NCBI GenBank assembly: GCA_038319025.1
Contig: JBBQCW010000004.1
Coordinates: 62,001-126,000, forward strand
DNA length: 64,000 bases
Direction: 5' to 3'
Source: JBBQCW01 sp038319025
Lineage (GTDB): Bacteria; Actinomycetota; Thermoleophilia; Solirubrobacterales; Solirubrobacteraceae
Part shown: piece by piece, positions 51,221 through 60,258 of the stretch
Position numbering within the stretch: the first letter of the stretch is position 1
Layout: every line of letters starts with the position of its first letter
Position numbers and translations under genes: made by a program
Notes under the pieces: model-generated
Database searches by the model: none
The model's input: only the letters and a program-made list of their open reading frames with translations
Told to the model about the DNA's origin: nothing

Positions 51221-51829
51221 ATGGAGTCGTTGCGCGAGGCGGTATGGGAGGCCGTGCCAGTCGGAGCCAGGCCTGAGCGGCTGCAGGCACGCAGCGCGTT
51301 CCTGTTGGCGGCAGTGCGACCCGGTGACCGGGTATTGGACGTCGGCTGCGGCGACGGCGTCTTCACGATGCTGCTGGCCCAAGCTGGGGCCCGTGTGATC
51401 GGCGTCGACGTTGCGCACGGCGCGATCGCGCGCGCACGTGCCCGCGACCCGCAGCTCGATGTACGTGTCGTGGCTGAGGATGCGGAGTTGCCTTTCGAAA
51501 CTGACGCGTTCGACGTCGTCTGGGCCGGCGAGGTCCTGGAGCACGTGCTCGATACCGGCCAGCTGGCGACGGAGATTCGCCGAGTGCTCGCGCCTGGGGG
51601 CGTGCTGCTTCTCACGACGCCGGCGCACGGCCGACTGGCGGGTGCTTGGTTGGCGTTGCGTGGGCGCGCGTTCGATGAGCATTTTGATCCGCGCGCCGAT
51701 CACCTGCGGTTCTTCACGACCAGGACGATACGTACGTTGCTGGAGGGCAGCGGCTTCGTCCAGATCGAGGTGCGGTCCGTCGGCGGCCCGCCGCTGCTGC
51801 GGCGCGCGCTACACGTCGTGGCGCGGTAG
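51221..51829 (+). CDS. Class I SAM-dependent methyltransferase
   Basis: 202 residues from ATG 51221 (GTG 51131 would add 30 residues without homology). Motif I is VLDVGCGDGVFT, with an acidic residue at the end of strand 2 (GVDV), VWAGEVLEHV as the motif around strand 4, and RRVLAPGGVLLLTTP after it: the Methyltransf_11 pattern with a DUF-like C-terminal half (RFFTTRTIRTLLEGSGF). Placed between glycosyltransferase genes, it may methylate a sugar or lipid-linked glycan; the substrate is not evident. Confidence 0.88.
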   Translation: MESLREAVWEAVPVGARPERLQARSAFLLAAVRPGDRVLDVGCGDGVFTMLLAQAGARVIGVDVAHGAIARARARDPQLDVRVVAEDAELPFETDAFDVVWAGEVLEHVLDTGQLATEIRRVLAPGGVLLLTTPAHGRLAGAWLALRGRAFDEHFDPRADHLRFFTTRTIRTLLEGSGFVQIEVRSVGGPPLLRRALHVVAR

Positions 51830-51848
51830 CGCGGCTGCGGACGACCGC

Positions 51849-54023
51849 TCAGCGGCCCTTGTGGTGGCGGGCGGCGGCGGCCTTCTTCGCCGCCGCTTTC
51901 TTCGCCGCCGCAGCCTCGGAGGTCGCCGCAGTCGCGGCGAGCGCGGCCCGAGCCTGCAGGAACGTCTGCTGCACCTCGATCGAGCGCGGGTCCAGGAACA
52001 GCGCGGGCCCAAGTCGGGCGATGGCCTCGTTCGGGCGACCGTTGCGAAGTTCGTATTGGGCGAGCGTCAACCACGTAGCCGGGTTGGCCGGCTGCAGCTG
52101 GACGGCGCGGTTGAGGGCTTGACGGCCTGCAGCGACGTTGCCGGTGCGCTGGGCGATGGCGGCCCGCACGAAGTACGGGTCGGCCGACAGCGGGTTGAGG
52201 TCGACGGCGTCCTGAACGTCCCGGCGGGCCCGGGCGGGATGGCCGCTCGCCAGTGCGTCGAGCGCGTCGGTTGTCGCGCTCACCGAGCGCTGAGGTTGCC
52301 AGGTCGTCCAAACCATCGCGCCGGCCACCACCATCGTCGTGACGGCGAGCGCCACGCGCACGTGGTTGCGCAGGCCGGTCCGTACCGCGGGGGCCAGCGG
52401 GCCGGGGCCGGTCGGCGGCGGCGACCATGGCCCGCGCCCTGCTACCCACCCTGCGCAGAGGAGGGCAACGATCACGTTGCCGGGAATGAACCACGTCCAG
52501 TCGACGAACGAGTGCACGCCGAAGGTCACCACGATGCTGGTCAGGGCGGCAAGACCGACACGTTCAGCCGTCCACTCGGTGCTGCGGAAGGTCCGGATCG
52601 CGATCGCGCGTCCAGCGGCGGTAAGCCAGGCGGCGAGGAGGGCCAGGCTGAGGGCGGCACCGATGATGCCCAGGTCGGCCAGCGTCTGGACGCCGTATCC
52701 ATGCGCGTCACGGACCTCGAGCCGGTCCTCACGGTAGCGCGGACGGGCGGTCGCATAGCCGTCGGCGCCGACGCCACGCCACGGATGATCCTGGAAGATC
52801 TTCAGCGCCTCGTTCCAGTAGCGCGAGCGCACGCTGCCTACGGCGGTCAGGCGACTTGGGTCGTTCGGTGGCGTGATCGCGTGAGGGTCCGTGAGTGAAC
52901 TCCAGCCGTGCGATATGGATCCTCCGAGCCCGCGCTGCGAGGCGGTGAGCATCACGGCGCCGGCGACCGGCACGAGCGCCAGCGCGGCGATGACGGCGAT
53001 ACCCCAGTTGCGCCGCTGCGCCCCGGAGGCGGGGTGGCGGGACGCGAGGAACGTGATGGCGAGATACGCCGCCAGGACGAACACGACGGTCGCGATGATC
53101 AGCAGTCCCAGTCGGTGCCCGGCGACGTCACGCGCGTCGATCGGGACATGGTCCTGGCTGAGAGCGTCCTGCCCGAACGTCCACAGCGCTACCGTGGCCG
53201 CCCCGGCCCCGGCGATGCCGAGCAGGGCCAGAGAGCGCAACCGGAGCGGCACGAAGATGAGCCAGGCGACGACGGCCACCGCGACGGCCAGCAGCGCCCC
53301 GCGCGAGTAGGACAGCAGGAGGGTGAGTATGAGGAGGGTGAGCAACGGCGCCGAGAGCGCCGCGCGGGCGCGGTGCCCATCCCTCCGCGTGCCCCACCAC
53401 AAGCAGCCCGGCACGCCCATCGCGGCGGTGAGACCGACCGCGTTCCAGTAGCCGTACGGCTCGCGCAGACGAGCGTAGATCTCGTCCGGGCTGAGCCACG
53501 ACGGGAGCACGACGGTGGCCAGCGCGTAGATGCTTATGGCGCCGGCAAGGATCAGCGTGGCGCCCAGTAGCGCGCCCCATCGGTTGGGCGCCAGCCGGAC
53601 GAGGGCCACGCCGGCCACCAGCACCATCAGGTAGCTGAAGGTGCGGTTGGCCTCGATCCACGCGTCCGAAGGCTGTATCGCCCACGTGATCGACCACGCC
53701 GTCCAGATCGCCAGCAACACCATGAGGGCCACGGTGATACCGCCAGACGGCCGGCGGTCGACAGGCACCACCAGCACGGCGAGAGCGAGCGCGGCGCCGC
53801 CCAGCAGTTCCAGCCCCATCTCGACCTGCGTGGCCGGGCCGAGCTGCAGGCCGCCACCGCCGTGGACGGCAGCGACCGTCAGCAACAGCCCGAGGGCGAG
53901 GCCTAGCAGCGGGGCGTTGTGCCGCGTCCCGGCCACAGGCGCGGAAGAGCCTGGCGCGCGCGCCACCGACGGTGCGGCGGGCGATGGTGGGGCGAGGACC
54001 TCAGGCGGGGCGGTCGATGGCAC
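51849..54023 (-). CDS. O-antigen ligase / Wzy-family membrane protein with C-terminal TPR, copy 1
   Basis: 724 residues from GTG 54023. About ten to twelve membrane helices lie at roughly 37-520; the Wzy_C region includes SYSRGALLA and a large extracytoplasmic loop with RSRYWNEALKIFQDHPWRGVG and DAHGYGVQTLADLGIIG, both family hallmarks. Two to three TPR units follow (DALDALASGHPARARRDVQ ... NPATWLTLAQYELRNGRPNEA). The chain ends in an AAAKKAAAKKAAAARHHKGR tail. It would polymerise or ligate lipid-linked glycans at the outer face. Its start overlaps the upstream small protein gene by 23 bases, so the two are coupled. Confidence 0.9.
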   Translation of the reverse strand: MPSTAPPEVLAPPSPAAPSVARAPGSSAPVAGTRHNAPLLGLALGLLLTVAAVHGGGGLQLGPATQVEMGLELLGGAALALAVLVVPVDRRPSGGITVALMVLLAIWTAWSITWAIQPSDAWIEANRTFSYLMVLVAGVALVRLAPNRWGALLGATLILAGAISIYALATVVLPSWLSPDEIYARLREPYGYWNAVGLTAAMGVPGCLWWGTRRDGHRARAALSAPLLTLLILTLLLSYSRGALLAVAVAVVAWLIFVPLRLRSLALLGIAGAGAATVALWTFGQDALSQDHVPIDARDVAGHRLGLLIIATVVFVLAAYLAITFLASRHPASGAQRRNWGIAVIAALALVPVAGAVMLTASQRGLGGSISHGWSSLTDPHAITPPNDPSRLTAVGSVRSRYWNEALKIFQDHPWRGVGADGYATARPRYREDRLEVRDAHGYGVQTLADLGIIGAALSLALLAAWLTAAGRAIAIRTFRSTEWTAERVGLAALTSIVVTFGVHSFVDWTWFIPGNVIVALLCAGWVAGRGPWSPPPTGPGPLAPAVRTGLRNHVRVALAVTTMVVAGAMVWTTWQPQRSVSATTDALDALASGHPARARRDVQDAVDLNPLSADPYFVRAAIAQRTGNVAAGRQALNRAVQLQPANPATWLTLAQYELRNGRPNEAIARLGPALFLDPRSIEVQQTFLQARAALAATAATSEAAAAKKAAAKKAAAARHHKGR

Positions 54024-54567
54024 GGGTTCTCACAAGATGAACGACCGCGGCGACGAGTGCACCCGCGATACCGATGAGCACCACCAACAGTGAGGGTGGC
54101 AGATCATCCAGGCTGGAGATCACGTTCCCAGGATCGCCCGGTTTGATGGTGCTGCCGGCGATGACGACGGGCAGTGACCCCTCGGCCTGCAGCTTCTTGG
54201 CCGCGGCCTGATCAGCCGGGCTGGCGGCGGCGAGGGGGCTGACGCCCGGGGGCAGCGGGGTCGTGCCGCCGGTGCCGGTGGCGCCCCCTGTGCCGCCCGT
54301 GCCACCGGTACCGCTCGTCCCGCCCGCGGCGGCCTGTAGTTGGGCGGCGCGGATGATCGCCCGGCACCCGGTGTACTGGTCTCCGTCAGCCGGAATCAGC
54401 TCCAGCGCCTGCTGGTATTCCTTCTGGGTATAGGTGCGCGAGAGTTGCTCGTCGAGAATGCAGTCTTGGAGGACGTCCTGCCCGCTCGCCACGGCGACGG
54501 CCGGCACGGCGACGATCGGGACGGCCACAGCCGTCAGCGTGAGGACGCTGAGCAGTACGCGACGCAT
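54001..54567 (-). CDS. Small signal-peptide / Gly-Thr linker / C-terminal anchor protein, copy 1
   Basis: 188 residues from ATG 54567; a TAGCGT -10 element lies 8 bases upstream, its TAG being the stop codon of the previous gene. Signal peptide at 1-28 (MRRVLLSVLTLTAVAVP ... AVAVASG). Residues about 30-75 contain two Cys and a helix (TYTQKEYQQALELIPADGDQ), then a Gly/Thr-rich linker (about 80-105), PLPPGVSPLAAASPADQAA, and a membrane helix LLVVLIGIAGALVAAVV at about 157-180 followed by a basic end. It overlaps the O-antigen-ligase gene by 23 bases. A protein of the same layout sits beside the second ligase gene. I recognise no family. Confidence 0.75.
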   Translation of the reverse strand: MRRVLLSVLTLTAVAVPIVAVPAVAVASGQDVLQDCILDEQLSRTYTQKEYQQALELIPADGDQYTGCRAIIRAAQLQAAAGGTSGTGGTGGTGGATGTGGTTPLPPGVSPLAAASPADQAAAKKLQAEGSLPVVIAGSTIKPGDPGNVISSLDDLPPSLLVVLIGIAGALVAAVVHLVRTRAIDRPA

Positions 54568-54575
54568 CCGGCCCG

Positions 54576-54581
54576 ACGCTA
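54576..54581 (-). promoter_or_regulatory. Possible -10 element of the small anchor protein
   Basis: TAGCGT on the minus strand, 8 bases before ATG 54567. Its TAG is also the stop codon of the glycosyltransferase gene, so the match may be accidental. Confidence 0.3.
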
Positions 54582-55652
54582 GCAAGGGTTTCTGGCCCGC
54601 GACGAGAGGTGCAAGGCGGCGGAGAACGCGCTCGCCCAAGCCTCGTAGGTGTACGGGGCGACGTCGCTGCGGGCCTGGTTGCCGAGTTGTACGCGCAGTT
54701 GGGGATCATCGTGGAGCCGTCGCAGCGCGGCGGCTGTGGCCGCCACATCCCCGGCCGCAACGACGAGGCCGTTGCGCTCGTGACGCACAAGGCCGCCGGC
54801 GACCGCTCCGACTTCGTCGGAGGCGATCACGGGAACACCCTGGTGGAAGGCCTCGTTGATCACGAGGCCCCAGGGCTCGCGGAAGGTGCGGGTGCGTAGT
54901 GAGGTGACGAGAAGTACATCGCTGTGGGTGAGAACGTCGCGTACGCCCGAAGGTTTCTGTGGGCCGATGCGGAGCACCGCGTCGGCGGCACCGGATGCCG
55001 ACGAACCGGATCCGGCACCGCCGAGGACGAACGCAGCTTGATCGCCCAGGAGACCCGAGGCACGCCAGGCCGCCTCCGCAATCTCTCCTCCCTTTTCCCG
55101 ATCCCCCCGTCCGATAAACGTCGCGACGAACGGAGCAGGCTTTCCGTCCGGCTTGCCGGGCTGTTCCCAGAAGGCCCCGTCCACGGCTTGCGGAGCGACA
55201 ATCGTCCGCCGCGCGCCCAGTTGCCGGGCGTACGCGCTCACGTGCGGACCGTAGGTGAGCACGGCGGCCGCGTTGCGATGGATGGCGCGTACCAACGGCC
55301 ACCCGAGGACCCCCGCGGGGCTGCGCACAGGTGCCCACAGCGCCGACCAGAGAAAGAACGGGTTGCCGCCCCGCCGGGCCCCGGTCCAGGCCCGGGGCAG
55401 CGCTGCTCGGCCGGCCGTGCCGCATACCACCGCGCGGTAGGCACCTGAAGCGGCAAGGGCGTACACCTCACGCTGCTCGACAGCGCGCCATGGCACGCCG
55501 GGATCGGCGACCGGGCCAGTCGCGTGATGGGAGCGGCCGCCGAAGAGCGCCAGCTCGATTCCTTCGCGCTCGTGGAGCGCCGCGAACGCCCCGACGCGGT
55601 CGGGCGCCACGATGTTCGTGACGAAGAGAACCGGGCGGGAGTCGGGTGTCAT
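54579..55652 (-). CDS. Family 4 (group 1) glycosyltransferase
   Basis: 357 residues from ATG 55652, overlapping the stop of the upstream gene by 4 bases. N-terminal half with LFVTNIVAPDRVGAFAALHE. C-terminal GT-B half with ATFIGRGDREKGGEIAE, LLVTSLRTRTFREPWGLVINEAFHQGVPVIAS and GLVVAAGD. The acceptor-binding half is short, as in several capsule GT4 enzymes. It is the third gene of a four- to five-gene glycosyl operon running from 58494 to 51849. Confidence 0.88.
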   Translation of the reverse strand: MTPDSRPVLFVTNIVAPDRVGAFAALHEREGIELALFGGRSHHATGPVADPGVPWRAVEQREVYALAASGAYRAVVCGTAGRAALPRAWTGARRGGNPFFLWSALWAPVRSPAGVLGWPLVRAIHRNAAAVLTYGPHVSAYARQLGARRTIVAPQAVDGAFWEQPGKPDGKPAPFVATFIGRGDREKGGEIAEAAWRASGLLGDQAAFVLGGAGSGSSASGAADAVLRIGPQKPSGVRDVLTHSDVLLVTSLRTRTFREPWGLVINEAFHQGVPVIASDEVGAVAGGLVRHERNGLVVAAGDVAATAAALRRLHDDPQLRVQLGNQARSDVAPYTYEAWASAFSAALHLSSRARNPC

Positions 55653-56857
55653 CGCCCGAGCGCCGCCTCGTAGGCCGCGACCGTGGCGGCGCCGCAGATC
55701 TCCCAGGTGAACGACGCGGCAACGGTGGCCCGGGCGCCGTCGCCGACTGCTTGGCGGTACCGCCGGTCTGACGTCAGGGCGGCGATCATGGCGGCGAGCG
55801 CTTCGACGTCGGCGGGAGGCACCAGCAGCATGCCCTCCCCGGTCGCCGCGATCTCCTCGGGCCCTGGCTCGCCCGTGCAGCCGATCGTCGGCAGGCCCGC
55901 GGCCATCGCCTCCAGGTAGGCCACCCCGAGCGCTTCGTCGGTGCTGGGCATAACGAACACCGCACCCTCTTCCGCGGCCCGTACGAGCGCCTGCTGGTGG
56001 GGGAGTTGACCGGCGAACACAACCCGGTGGGTCAGCTCCAGGCGTGCCGCCAGCTCCTGGAGCTCTGCCCGCTGGGGGCCGTCGCCGATGATCAGATAGC
56101 GCAGTCGTGGGTCGGAGTCGCGCAGCGACCACATGGCCCGTAGAACATCTCCGTGGCGCTTGCGCGGCACGAGGTGGGCGATCGTCACCAGCGTGACGCC
56201 GTGTGCCGTGGCCTCTGGGCCGACACCTGCGCCGGGGTGCGCCGGCACGTCGGCGCCGAGATGCACCACGCGTGTGCGTTGGGCGCCCAACGCCCGTGCG
56301 CGCTGCTCAATTTGAGTGCTGTTGGCGAGCACGAGCTGCGCCGCCTGCAGACTTTCGCGGACGGCGGCCGCCCCTCGCTCGGAGCGCAGAGCAGTGTGAA
56401 AGACATCTCCCCCGTGGACGGAGATGACGAGCGGGGCGCGGCCCGCAGCGCCGCCGCGGCGGACGGCATCGCCGGCCGGCACCGCGTTGTGGGCGTGCAC
56501 GAGATCGAACGGGAACGTGCGGTGCAACCGATCTAGTGCCCGGGCGAGGGGTCGCTGCGCCCAGCGACCCCACTGCTCGTAGGACCGCCCGCGAGGCGGG
56601 GCGGCGAAGCGCACATAGGTGACCGGCAGGCCGTCCAGCACCGTGTCGCGCGGCTGGGCGAGCATTGCCCGCGTGGCCGCAGGCAGCGCGCGCCTCGGCG
56701 TGGCCTGCGGAGGGATCGGTCGATAGAGGACCAGGACGTGGACTTCGGCGCCGGCGGACTGGGCGGCGAGCGCCTGGCGGTGCGCCCACACCCCGAGCAC
56801 GGGGTCAGCGGCCCGCGGGTAGAACTCGGCGACGACTGCGATACGCACTGAGCTCAC
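55649..56857 (-). CDS. Family 4 (group 1) glycosyltransferase
   Basis: 402 residues from GTG 56857, whose GTGA overlaps the stop of the upstream gene by 4 bases. GT4 landmarks: AVVAEFYPRAADPVLGVWAHRQ, VHAHNAVPAGDAV, ISVHGGDVF, then the nucleotide-sugar domain with VVHLGADVP, LVPRKRHGDVLRAM, LIIGDGPQRAELQELA and PSTDEALGVAYLEAMAAGLPTIG. A typical retaining glycosyltransferase of an exopolysaccharide locus; donor and acceptor unknown. Confidence 0.92.
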   Translation of the reverse strand: MSSVRIAVVAEFYPRAADPVLGVWAHRQALAAQSAGAEVHVLVLYRPIPPQATPRRALPAATRAMLAQPRDTVLDGLPVTYVRFAAPPRGRSYEQWGRWAQRPLARALDRLHRTFPFDLVHAHNAVPAGDAVRRGGAAGRAPLVISVHGGDVFHTALRSERGAAAVRESLQAAQLVLANSTQIEQRARALGAQRTRVVHLGADVPAHPGAGVGPEATAHGVTLVTIAHLVPRKRHGDVLRAMWSLRDSDPRLRYLIIGDGPQRAELQELAARLELTHRVVFAGQLPHQQALVRAAEEGAVFVMPSTDEALGVAYLEAMAAGLPTIGCTGEPGPEEIAATGEGMLLVPPADVEALAAMIAALTSDRRYRQAVGDGARATVAASFTWEICGAATVAAYEAALGR

Positions 56858-58494
56858 GCGAGCCGGCGCAGGGTGACGGCCTCGTCGCGGCGCACGTAGG
56901 GCCGGTCGACGAGGAACGCTTGGGCCTCGGCCAGCGCCGCGGCGCGGTCATACCCCGCGGCGGCCGGGTGCAGATGCATGATCGGAGTCGCGTCGACGAC
57001 GCCTATCGGCCAGCCGCGGGTGCGGGCCACCGCGCTCCAGTGCGAATCCAGCCCCCAACCCATCCGCAGATTCGGGAAGGGCACGAGAACCCCGAAAGTG
57101 TCGCGGTGCAGCAGCGTCACGGGTCCGATCTCCACGAACGCCGTTTCGCGCACGAGCGACCTGCCTGCCCCGGCCCGGCGGGTGACGGGCCACGCGGCGT
57201 GCGAGTGCAGGCGGTGAGCCGGTTGGGCGATGCGCAGGCCGGTCTGCTCGGCCAGGCTGACGAACAGGTCAAGGAAGCCCGTGGGCATCACGATGTCGTC
57301 GTCTACGACCAGGAGCCAGTCGGCGTCGAGCGGCCGTTCGGCGAGCAATGAGTTGAGGTTCTCGAACTTGCCGCGGTCGCCGGGCGCGCCGAGCGCAAAC
57401 GTGACGTCATGTCGCGAGCGGGCAAGCTCAGCGCGCACTGAGTCCATCTGCATCCCCGGTCGGGCGACGCCGACCACGTGGATTCGACGGACGGGCCCTT
57501 CGGCGGCGAGTCGCCGCGCGGCAACGATTCGTGGGTCGACGGCGAGTCGCAGGTCGAGCAGTTCGTCTGCCCATCGGCGCACGGTCCCGCGGCGGCCGCC
57601 CACCGTGCCACTGGCCCCGGAGGTGAAGTCCGTCGCGGTGGTCGGCGCCGCGGGCAAGGGCCGCAGCGCCACATCCAGCCGACCGGCGGCGTGGGCGGCG
57701 AGGACCGGCCCGTTCGCGCACCGGTGCAGCGGTCCGTGCGCGAGGCAGGCCATCAGCGTCCACGCCTCGGCGAGCAGGCTCGGCGCGGACCCTCGCGCAC
57801 CATCTTGTCGGCGCGCAGCGAGGCCACGTCTGTATCCGGCCCGCACGAGCGAACGCATGCGCGAATCGTCCCCTGAGCGACGGTGTTCGACGCCCGCGGC
57901 GGCCACGTAGCGCACCGTGAATCCGGCGGCGCGGATCCGACGCTGGAACTCTTCCTCGTCGCCGTACAAAGGCAGGCTCTCGTCGAACCCGCCGACCGCG
58001 TCCAGCGCCGTTCGACGGACAGCCATGTTGGCGCCCCAGACGAATGTTGCGGCACGGTCGTGAAGCCCGAGATCCAGCGTCGTGAACGGTGCGCCCTCGC
58101 GGCCGGCCATCGGGAATCGGTGGTCCTCGATGCGGGCGCGGATAGGTCCGCCGAGAACACCCACCGTGGGCGGGCACTCCCGATCGGCCAGAAGCAGTGC
58201 GTCAAGCCAGCCCGGCGCCGCTTCGATGTCGTCGTCGACGAAGACGAGCAGGTCCCCCGTGGCGTGGGCGATCGCCGTCGTGCGGGCGGCGTTCAGCCCG
58301 CGGCCGGAGGCGTGGGCCACGTACAGCGCGCCGTGGCGTTCGGCGACGAGGCAGGTGGCATCGTCGGGGCCGTCGTCGACCACCACAAGCTGCGCGCCGG
58401 CGGCCAGGGCCTGCGGCCGCAACGAGGCCAGCGCCACCTCGAGGTAGCTCGGGCGCGCGCGCGTGGGGACGAGGATGGAGGCTGGGGGTGTCAC
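56854..58494 (-). CDS. Glycosyltransferase with two family 2-like domains in one chain
   Basis: 546 residues from GTG 58494. The N-terminal GT2 domain (1-250) has ILVPTRARP, VVVDDGPDD, VFVDDDIE and GGFDESLPLYGDEEEFQRR. The second half (from about 345) has a second GT-A-like core with HVVGVARPGMQMDSVRAEL, WLLVVDDDIVMPTGFLDLF, GPVTLLHRDTF and MGWGLDSHW. The VDDD repeated in both halves suggests two active sites, so the enzyme may add two sugars in sequence. First gene of the minus-strand glycosyl operon; 32 bases separate it from the divergent GT4 gene, with a shared -10 region. Confidence 0.85.
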   Translation of the reverse strand: MTPPASILVPTRARPSYLEVALASLRPQALAAGAQLVVVDDGPDDATCLVAERHGALYVAHASGRGLNAARTTAIAHATGDLLVFVDDDIEAAPGWLDALLLADRECPPTVGVLGGPIRARIEDHRFPMAGREGAPFTTLDLGLHDRAATFVWGANMAVRRTALDAVGGFDESLPLYGDEEEFQRRIRAAGFTVRYVAAAGVEHRRSGDDSRMRSLVRAGYRRGLAARRQDGARGSAPSLLAEAWTLMACLAHGPLHRCANGPVLAAHAAGRLDVALRPLPAAPTTATDFTSGASGTVGGRRGTVRRWADELLDLRLAVDPRIVAARRLAAEGPVRRIHVVGVARPGMQMDSVRAELARSRHDVTFALGAPGDRGKFENLNSLLAERPLDADWLLVVDDDIVMPTGFLDLFVSLAEQTGLRIAQPAHRLHSHAAWPVTRRAGAGRSLVRETAFVEIGPVTLLHRDTFGVLVPFPNLRMGWGLDSHWSAVARTRGWPIGVVDATPIMHLHPAAAGYDRAAALAEAQAFLVDRPYVRRDEAVTLRRLA

Positions 58495-58503
58495 GGGTCG
58501 TCG

Positions 58504-58516
58504 TAGAGTCTAGGTT
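58504..58516. promoter_or_regulatory. Overlapping divergent -10 elements
   Basis: The palindrome TAGAGTCTA (58504-58512) reads TAGACT on the minus strand (58507-58512, 12 bases before GTG 58494). On the plus strand TAGGTT (58511-58516) ends 10 bases before ATG 58527. Both genes would have leaders of only a few bases. Confidence 0.4.
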
Positions 58517-58526
58517 TGATCGCGCG

Positions 58527-59654
58527 ATGATCTGCTTCCTGCACCACCGCTACCGCACGCCAGGCGGTGAGGAACGCAGCGTGGAGCAGTTGGTCGGGCT
58601 TGTCCGTGACGGTCTGGGCGAGGAAGTTGAGCTGATCGAGCGTACGTCCGTGGGCCTTTCTGCGGGGCGCGCGGCGATCGGCTTGCTGCGCGGTGGTGTG
58701 GGTGAGGATGAGGTGGCGCGGGCTGTCGGCGTGCACGGGGCGCGGATCGTCCACGCTCACAATTTGCATCCCACCTTCGGCTGGCGCGCCCTGGCCGCGG
58801 CGCAGGCCGCCGGGGCCAGAACGGTGCTGCATCTACACAACTACCGGCTGGTGTGCGCGGTCGGGACGTGCGTGAACGCGGCCGGCGAGGATTGCACGCG
58901 CTGCCACGGCCGTCACACCGCGCCCGGTGTCCGGCTGAACTGCCGCGGCGGCCGGTCCGAAGGGCTGGCCTACGCGGTTGGCCTGTCCCGCAGCCTGGCG
59001 CCGCTGTTGGCTCACGCGGACGCCATCGCGGTGCCCAGCGCGTTTGCCGCCGAGCGGCTGCGGGTGCTCGGAGCGGGGTTGGACGAGACCCGCCTGCACG
59101 TAGTGCCCGGCTTCGTCGACGCGTTCGCGGAGCGCTCTCGAGCGGCGCAAGGAACGTACGCGCTGATCGTCTCGCGGCTGGCGCGGGAGAAGGGCGTGGC
59201 CGACGCCATCGATGTGTGTCGTGCCGCCGGGGTGCCCCTCATCATCGCCGCCGACGGGCCGCTCGAGGAGGCGCTGAGACGGCGAGCAGCCGGCGCCGAC
59301 GTTCGTTTCGCTGGGCGTGTCGATCGCCGGGAACTCGGCCGGCTGCGCGCCGGAGCGGCGCTGGAATTGGTGCCCTCGCACGCCGCGGAGACGTTTGGCC
59401 TGGCCGCCGCCGAGGCGATGGCGGCCGGCGTGCCCGTCGTGGCGACCCGCAGCGGAGCGCTCGGCGAACTCGTGCCCGAGGACGGCCTGGTGGCCCCCGG
59501 CGACCTCGTCGCCCTGCTCGCCGCCGTCCGCGCGCGCTACGCAAACCAGGAGGCCGGAGAGCGAGGCATCGCGGCCGCCCGGCTACGGGCCGGTCGTGAG
59601 GGGGCACTTACCAAAGTCACCGCGCTGTACGCCGCTCTCGACGCGACGACTTAG
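58527..59654 (+). CDS. Family 4 (group 1) glycosyltransferase
   Basis: 375 residues from ATG 58527, chosen because the family N-terminus (MICFLHHRYRTPGGEERSV) starts here; the frame is open upstream but opposite a real gene. It includes HAHNLHPTFGW, LHLHNYRLVCAVGTC and a Cys-rich CTRCHG insert, RLAREKGVADAIDV, LIIAADGPLEEAL and PSHAAETFGLAAAEAMAAGVPVVA. The Cys-x-C-type insert in the acceptor domain is common in capsule GT4 enzymes. It stands alone and ends at a strong hairpin. Confidence 0.91.
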   Translation: MICFLHHRYRTPGGEERSVEQLVGLVRDGLGEEVELIERTSVGLSAGRAAIGLLRGGVGEDEVARAVGVHGARIVHAHNLHPTFGWRALAAAQAAGARTVLHLHNYRLVCAVGTCVNAAGEDCTRCHGRHTAPGVRLNCRGGRSEGLAYAVGLSRSLAPLLAHADAIAVPSAFAAERLRVLGAGLDETRLHVVPGFVDAFAERSRAAQGTYALIVSRLAREKGVADAIDVCRAAGVPLIIAADGPLEEALRRRAAGADVRFAGRVDRRELGRLRAGAALELVPSHAAETFGLAAAEAMAAGVPVVATRSGALGELVPEDGLVAPGDLVALLAAVRARYANQEAGERGIAAARLRAGREGALTKVTALYAALDATT

Positions 59655-59674
59655 AACGACCACGGCCCAGAACG

Positions 59675-59704
59675 ACGACGGCCCGCCGGAGGGCGGGCCG
59701 TCGT
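59675..59704. terminator. Strong bidirectional hairpin terminator
   Basis: A perfect 13-bp stem (59675-59687 with 59692-59704) closes a GGAG loop between convergent genes. No long U-run, but the stem is almost pure GC. Confidence 0.75.
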
Positions 59705-59727
59705 GGCCTGTCCAGGGTGATGCTGGG

Positions 59728-60258
59728 TCAGCCGGTGAAGACCGGCCGGACGACCTTCTTCTTGCCCTTGACGGTGACGGTCTTGTTGGACTTGACCGTC
59801 GGGACCGTGGACGCCGTGGCGTCGAAGGTCGACTGCACCGTGATCTTGGTGCCGGCCGTGACCGCCTTCACGTACTTGCGGAAGAACGCGATGGTGATCG
59901 TTCTCGTGCCGGCGGCGCTGAACTTGGTCGAGGCCGTGGCGATCGTCACCCGGCGCGTGGCGGCAGGGACCGCTTGGCCGTTGACGAACTTCAACCGCGC
60001 GGTGAGCTTGAACTTGAGCGTGCCGGGCTGGGTGGAGCGTGCATGCACCTTGAGGGAGCGCAACGCGGCCAGAGTGGGCGCCGGGATCTTCTTGAGCTTG
60101 GTGACGGTGTCGTCGGAGAACGTCACCGTCGGGATGCAGTAGATCGATGCTTCGGCACTCGGGCACGTGATCGTCGCGGCGGAGGCGGTGGCGCTGTACC
60201 CGACGGTAATCGCGACGGCAAGGACACAGGCTGAGATAACACGCTGGAACTGCTTCAC
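59728..60258 (-). CDS. Small secreted beta-rich protein
   Basis: 176 residues from GTG 60258, with GAGGAG about 9 bases upstream. Signal peptide to about 27 (ending SAA). Two Cys (CPSAEASIYC) form a likely disulfide at the start of the mature chain, followed by repeated basic strands (KFKLTARLKFVNG, TRTITIAFFRKYVK, KSNKTVTVKGKKK). Strand pattern and basic character resemble the C-terminal domain of the 6397 protein. It ends in PVFTG. No enzymatic motif; a cell-surface binding or structural role is a guess. Confidence 0.72.
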   Translation of the reverse strand: MKQFQRVISACVLAVAITVGYSATASAATITCPSAEASIYCIPTVTFSDDTVTKLKKIPAPTLAALRSLKVHARSTQPGTLKFKLTARLKFVNGQAVPAATRRVTIATASTKFSAAGTRTITIAFFRKYVKAVTAGTKITVQSTFDATASTVPTVKSNKTVTVKGKKKVVRPVFTG

